The notes under the pieces are model-generated. The model was given only the letters and a program-made list of their open reading frames with translations. It was not told the DNA's origin and did no database searches. The translations under genes were made by a program, and so were the position numbers. This document shows positions 29,983-31,393 of a stretch of DNA of 31,393 nt, piece by piece (within the stretch, counting starts at the first letter, position 1; each line of letters opens with the position of its first letter). The stretch is from assembly GCA_036502005.1 (NCBI GenBank), contig DASXZH010000074.1, positions 1 through 31,393 of the forward strand. The letters are read 5' to 3'. The DNA comes from DASXZH01 sp036502005 (GTDB lineage: Bacteria > Armatimonadota > Fimbriimonadia > Fimbriimonadales > Fimbriimonadaceae).

Positions 29983-29988
29983 ATTATG
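29983..29988 (-). promoter_or_regulatory. -10 box of the sulfotransferase-like gene (leaderless)
   Basis: CATAAT on the minus strand ends 6 nt before the GTG start at 29976, the same layout as the Sel1 promoters. No Shine-Dalgarno sequence lies between. Confidence 0.45.
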
Positions 29989-30265
29989 ACTGGGGCAGCC
30001 GCCAAGGGCCCTGTCTAGAACATTTGACTGCTAGACTCGAAAGCTAACGGCCAATTTGAAGATACGATTTAGACGCGGAGCCGCAAACTTACAAATCAGT
30101 TCAAATAGCGAAGCGTTGTCATGCCGAAACGAGGCTAGGCCGAAGTGAGGGACGAGATGACTTCTCTAGCCCCTACCTGCAATTTGAACTACGCAACTTG
30201 CAGTCCCGCCTACCTCGAAACCTCCCCTCCACAATCAAAAATCCAAACTCAAGACTCAAAAATTC

Positions 30266-30913
30266 CTAAAGGGTTTGCGTTTTCTCCAGCTTCTTATAAA
30301 ACATAAAAGAAAACAGAACCGGATACAAAATCACGGCCATGAAGGCAAACATACAGACCATTGGCGGCGCGCCAATCCAAACCGCGATCGCCCCCAATAT
30401 CCCTCCAATCGTCATAACCCTCGCACCCAGACGGTGGGTCGCTACCCAAACTTTGTCGCTCGCCAGCGTCCACGGCGTCCGAATGCCGACAAAAAAGTTC
30501 TTCTGCACCCGCCCCAGGAAGTTGCCCAGCAAGCCAATAAAAAGCAAGATCCCGCTAATGAGAGGCTTCGTCAGATCCCATCCCGGATGAGCAGTTGCAT
30601 AAACGATGACCACTCCCAGATAAGAGAGCATCGCCGAAACGATCACCATGATGTAGTTGAAGGTCGTCCGAAAGGTGTCGATGGTGAAGTTCTTCGGCGA
30701 AAGAAAAGGCAGCACCACCAGGAACAAAGCCCCCATTAGAGACATGCCTGGCAGAAGAAACAGAGTGCCCTTCGGCCCATATCCGTCAATCTTGCCTACC
30801 GCGTTCCAGTGGGTGGGCACCTGCGCTGGCAAGCCCGAGTACACGCTATACGTGTAGCCACAAACAGCCGCGCTTAAAAGTAGGCACAGCGCCAAAGCGG
30901 TTGACATTTTCAT
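30266..30913 (-). CDS. sdpI: SdpI-like immunity/membrane protein
   Basis: A 215-residue membrane protein with about six helices. The N-terminus has the DUF1648 pattern (YSGLPAQVPTHWNAVGKIDG) and the C-terminal half the SdpI signature (FFVGIRTPWTLASDKVWVAT followed by RLGARV). In Bacillus subtilis SdpI protects against the SdpC toxin and holds the repressor SdpR at the membrane. Here it overlaps the repressor gene by 4 bp (ATGA). No toxin gene like sdpC is in the window. The TAG stop is followed at once by a GAATTTTTGAG heptad-type tract. The family assignment is firm; immunity to a toxin is only inferred, as many SdpI proteins occur without one. Confidence 0.85.
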   Translation of the reverse strand: MKMSTALALCLLLSAAVCGYTYSVYSGLPAQVPTHWNAVGKIDGYGPKGTLFLLPGMSLMGALFLVVLPFLSPKNFTIDTFRTTFNYIMVIVSAMLSYLGVVIVYATAHPGWDLTKPLISGILLFIGLLGNFLGRVQKNFFVGIRTPWTLASDKVWVATHRLGARVMTIGGILGAIAVWIGAPPMVCMFAFMAVILYPVLFSFMFYKKLEKTQTL

Positions 30914-31194
30914 TTCTTTTCTCCGTTCTCCGGTTGGGAAAATATATCTAACAAGACCGTCATCAGGTCCTGAAACACAGTCGTGTTGAGTGAATAGTAG
31001 AGCTGCTGTCCTTCTCGCCTTACAAATACCAGGTCGGCGTTCTTAAGGATGTTAAAGTGGTGGGACATGGATGGCGCTGAAATATCAAAGTGGCTTGTGA
31101 GCTGGCCGGCCGTTAGCTCGCCCGAGCTAAGCAGCCGCAAAATCTTCCGCCTCGTTGGATCCGCCAACGCCTTAAAAACCTTCTCATTCGCCAT
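30910..31194 (-). CDS. sdpR: SdpR/ArsR-family autorepressor
   Basis: A 94-residue winged-helix repressor. FKALADPTRRKILRLLSSGE opens the fold, LTAGQLTSHFDISAPSMSHHF is the helix-turn-helix, and LVFVRREGQQLYYSLN is the wing. There are no metal-binding cysteines, which fits the SdpR subgroup rather than metal sensors. It precedes and overlaps sdpI. A perfect inverted repeat 5 bp before the ATG (31200-31221) is the likely operator, so it should repress its own operon until SdpI draws it away. TAAATA 5 nt before the ATG overlaps the operator and suggests a leaderless message. Confidence 0.88.
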   Translation of the reverse strand: MANEKVFKALADPTRRKILRLLSSGELTAGQLTSHFDISAPSMSHHFNILKNADLVFVRREGQQLYYSLNTTVFQDLMTVLLDIFSQPENGEKK

Positions 31195-31199
31195 TTAGG

Positions 31200-31221
31200 T
31201 ATTTAGACAACTCTCTAAATA
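31200..31221 (-). promoter_or_regulatory. Operator inverted repeat of the sdpRI operon
   Basis: TATTTAGA-caactc-TCTAAATA on the plus strand: two perfect 8-bp arms with a 6-bp spacer, ending 5 bp before the repressor start codon. The arm nearest the gene contains a TAAATA -10 box on the minus strand, so a bound repressor dimer would block the promoter. Confidence 0.8.
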
Positions 31222-31247
31222 TACCACGAATCGTCACGCATCACCCG

Positions 31248-31392
31248 CATAGGCGTTAAAATAAGGAAACCTTGGCGTTTTTGCAGCCACAAATCTCTCC
31301 CGGATGGAGAGGTCGGTGAGTCCGCGAACCGGGAGAGGCGCGAGCGACAAACCTTTGAAAGTAGCCCTCTAAACCTTATTTTAACGCCTATG
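31248..31392. mobile_element. MITE-like element, copy C, at the right edge
   Basis: A 145-bp element with perfect 19-bp terminal inverted repeats, CATAGGCGTTAAAATAAGG (31248-31266) and its complement (31374-31392). The interior has CCTCTCC...GGAGAGG and GGTGAGTCCGCGAACCGGG, as in copies A and B. The right target duplication lies mostly outside the window; the one visible base (C at 31393) matches the first base of the left flank CGCATCACCCG. Its perfect ends suggest it is the youngest copy. Confidence 0.85.
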
Positions 31393-31393
31393 C

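Noticed and set aside
26500..31393. Phage attachment site formed by the MITE copies
   Set aside because: The copies have their own target duplications and a third copy lies inside the phage genes, so they are transposed elements, not att sites.

Overview
The window is most of a tailed-phage (siphovirus, HK97/lambda type) structural module integrated in a bacterial chromosome, with host-like genes at the right end. Nearly all phage genes lie on the minus strand. Read from right to left they follow the classical order: endolysin (28454-27921), small membrane protein, small unknown protein, large terminase, portal, prohead protease, major capsid protein, head-tail connector, head closure, gp10-like protein, tail terminator, tail tube, tail assembly chaperones G and G-T (joined by a -1 frameshift), and a tape measure encoded in two overlapping genes. 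No integrase, repressor, small terminase, attachment site, tRNA or CRISPR array is visible. The phage continues past the left edge or has been cut there, since bases 1-87 look like the start of an insertion-sequence transposase.

Accessory genes break this order at three places. Between terminase and portal are an FHA-domain membrane protein and a tightly packed three-gene operon led by a TIGR04255-type protein. Between capsid and connector are a SAM methyltransferase, a 123-residue unknown and an opposite-strand membrane protein. Between chaperone and tape measure, normally one of the tightest junctions in siphoviruses, sits a plus-strand array of three secreted Sel1-repeat genes. Each Sel1 gene is paired with a copy of the tape-measure 5' end. 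The copy nearest the tape measure is the real gene, the other two are short stubs, and the third Sel1 gene is broken by a stop codon and a frameshift.

The right flank holds a sulfotransferase-family gene and an sdpR-sdpI-like autorepressor/membrane-protein operon with a perfect 8+8 bp inverted-repeat operator.

The gaps between genes are unusually rich in dispersed repeats: (i) a 134-145 bp MITE-like element with CATAG-type terminal inverted repeats and 11-bp target duplications in the two copies that can be checked; (ii) a two-hairpin element whose stems change sequence but keep pairing; (iii) heptanucleotide tracts that often start right after a stop codon; (iv) a 110-140 bp repeat with a conserved GTGC...CTAT core; (v) G/C-rich polypurine hairpins. 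The same families occur in the phage genes and the host flank, so the prophage has probably been resident long enough to be colonised by host repeats. Several accessory and host genes have a -10 box only 5-7 nt before the start codon (leaderless transcripts), whereas most phage genes have Shine-Dalgarno sites. The organism cannot be named from this sequence. The repeat style suggests a free-living Gram-negative-type bacterium such as Armatimonadota or Verrucomicrobiota, but this is a weak guess.
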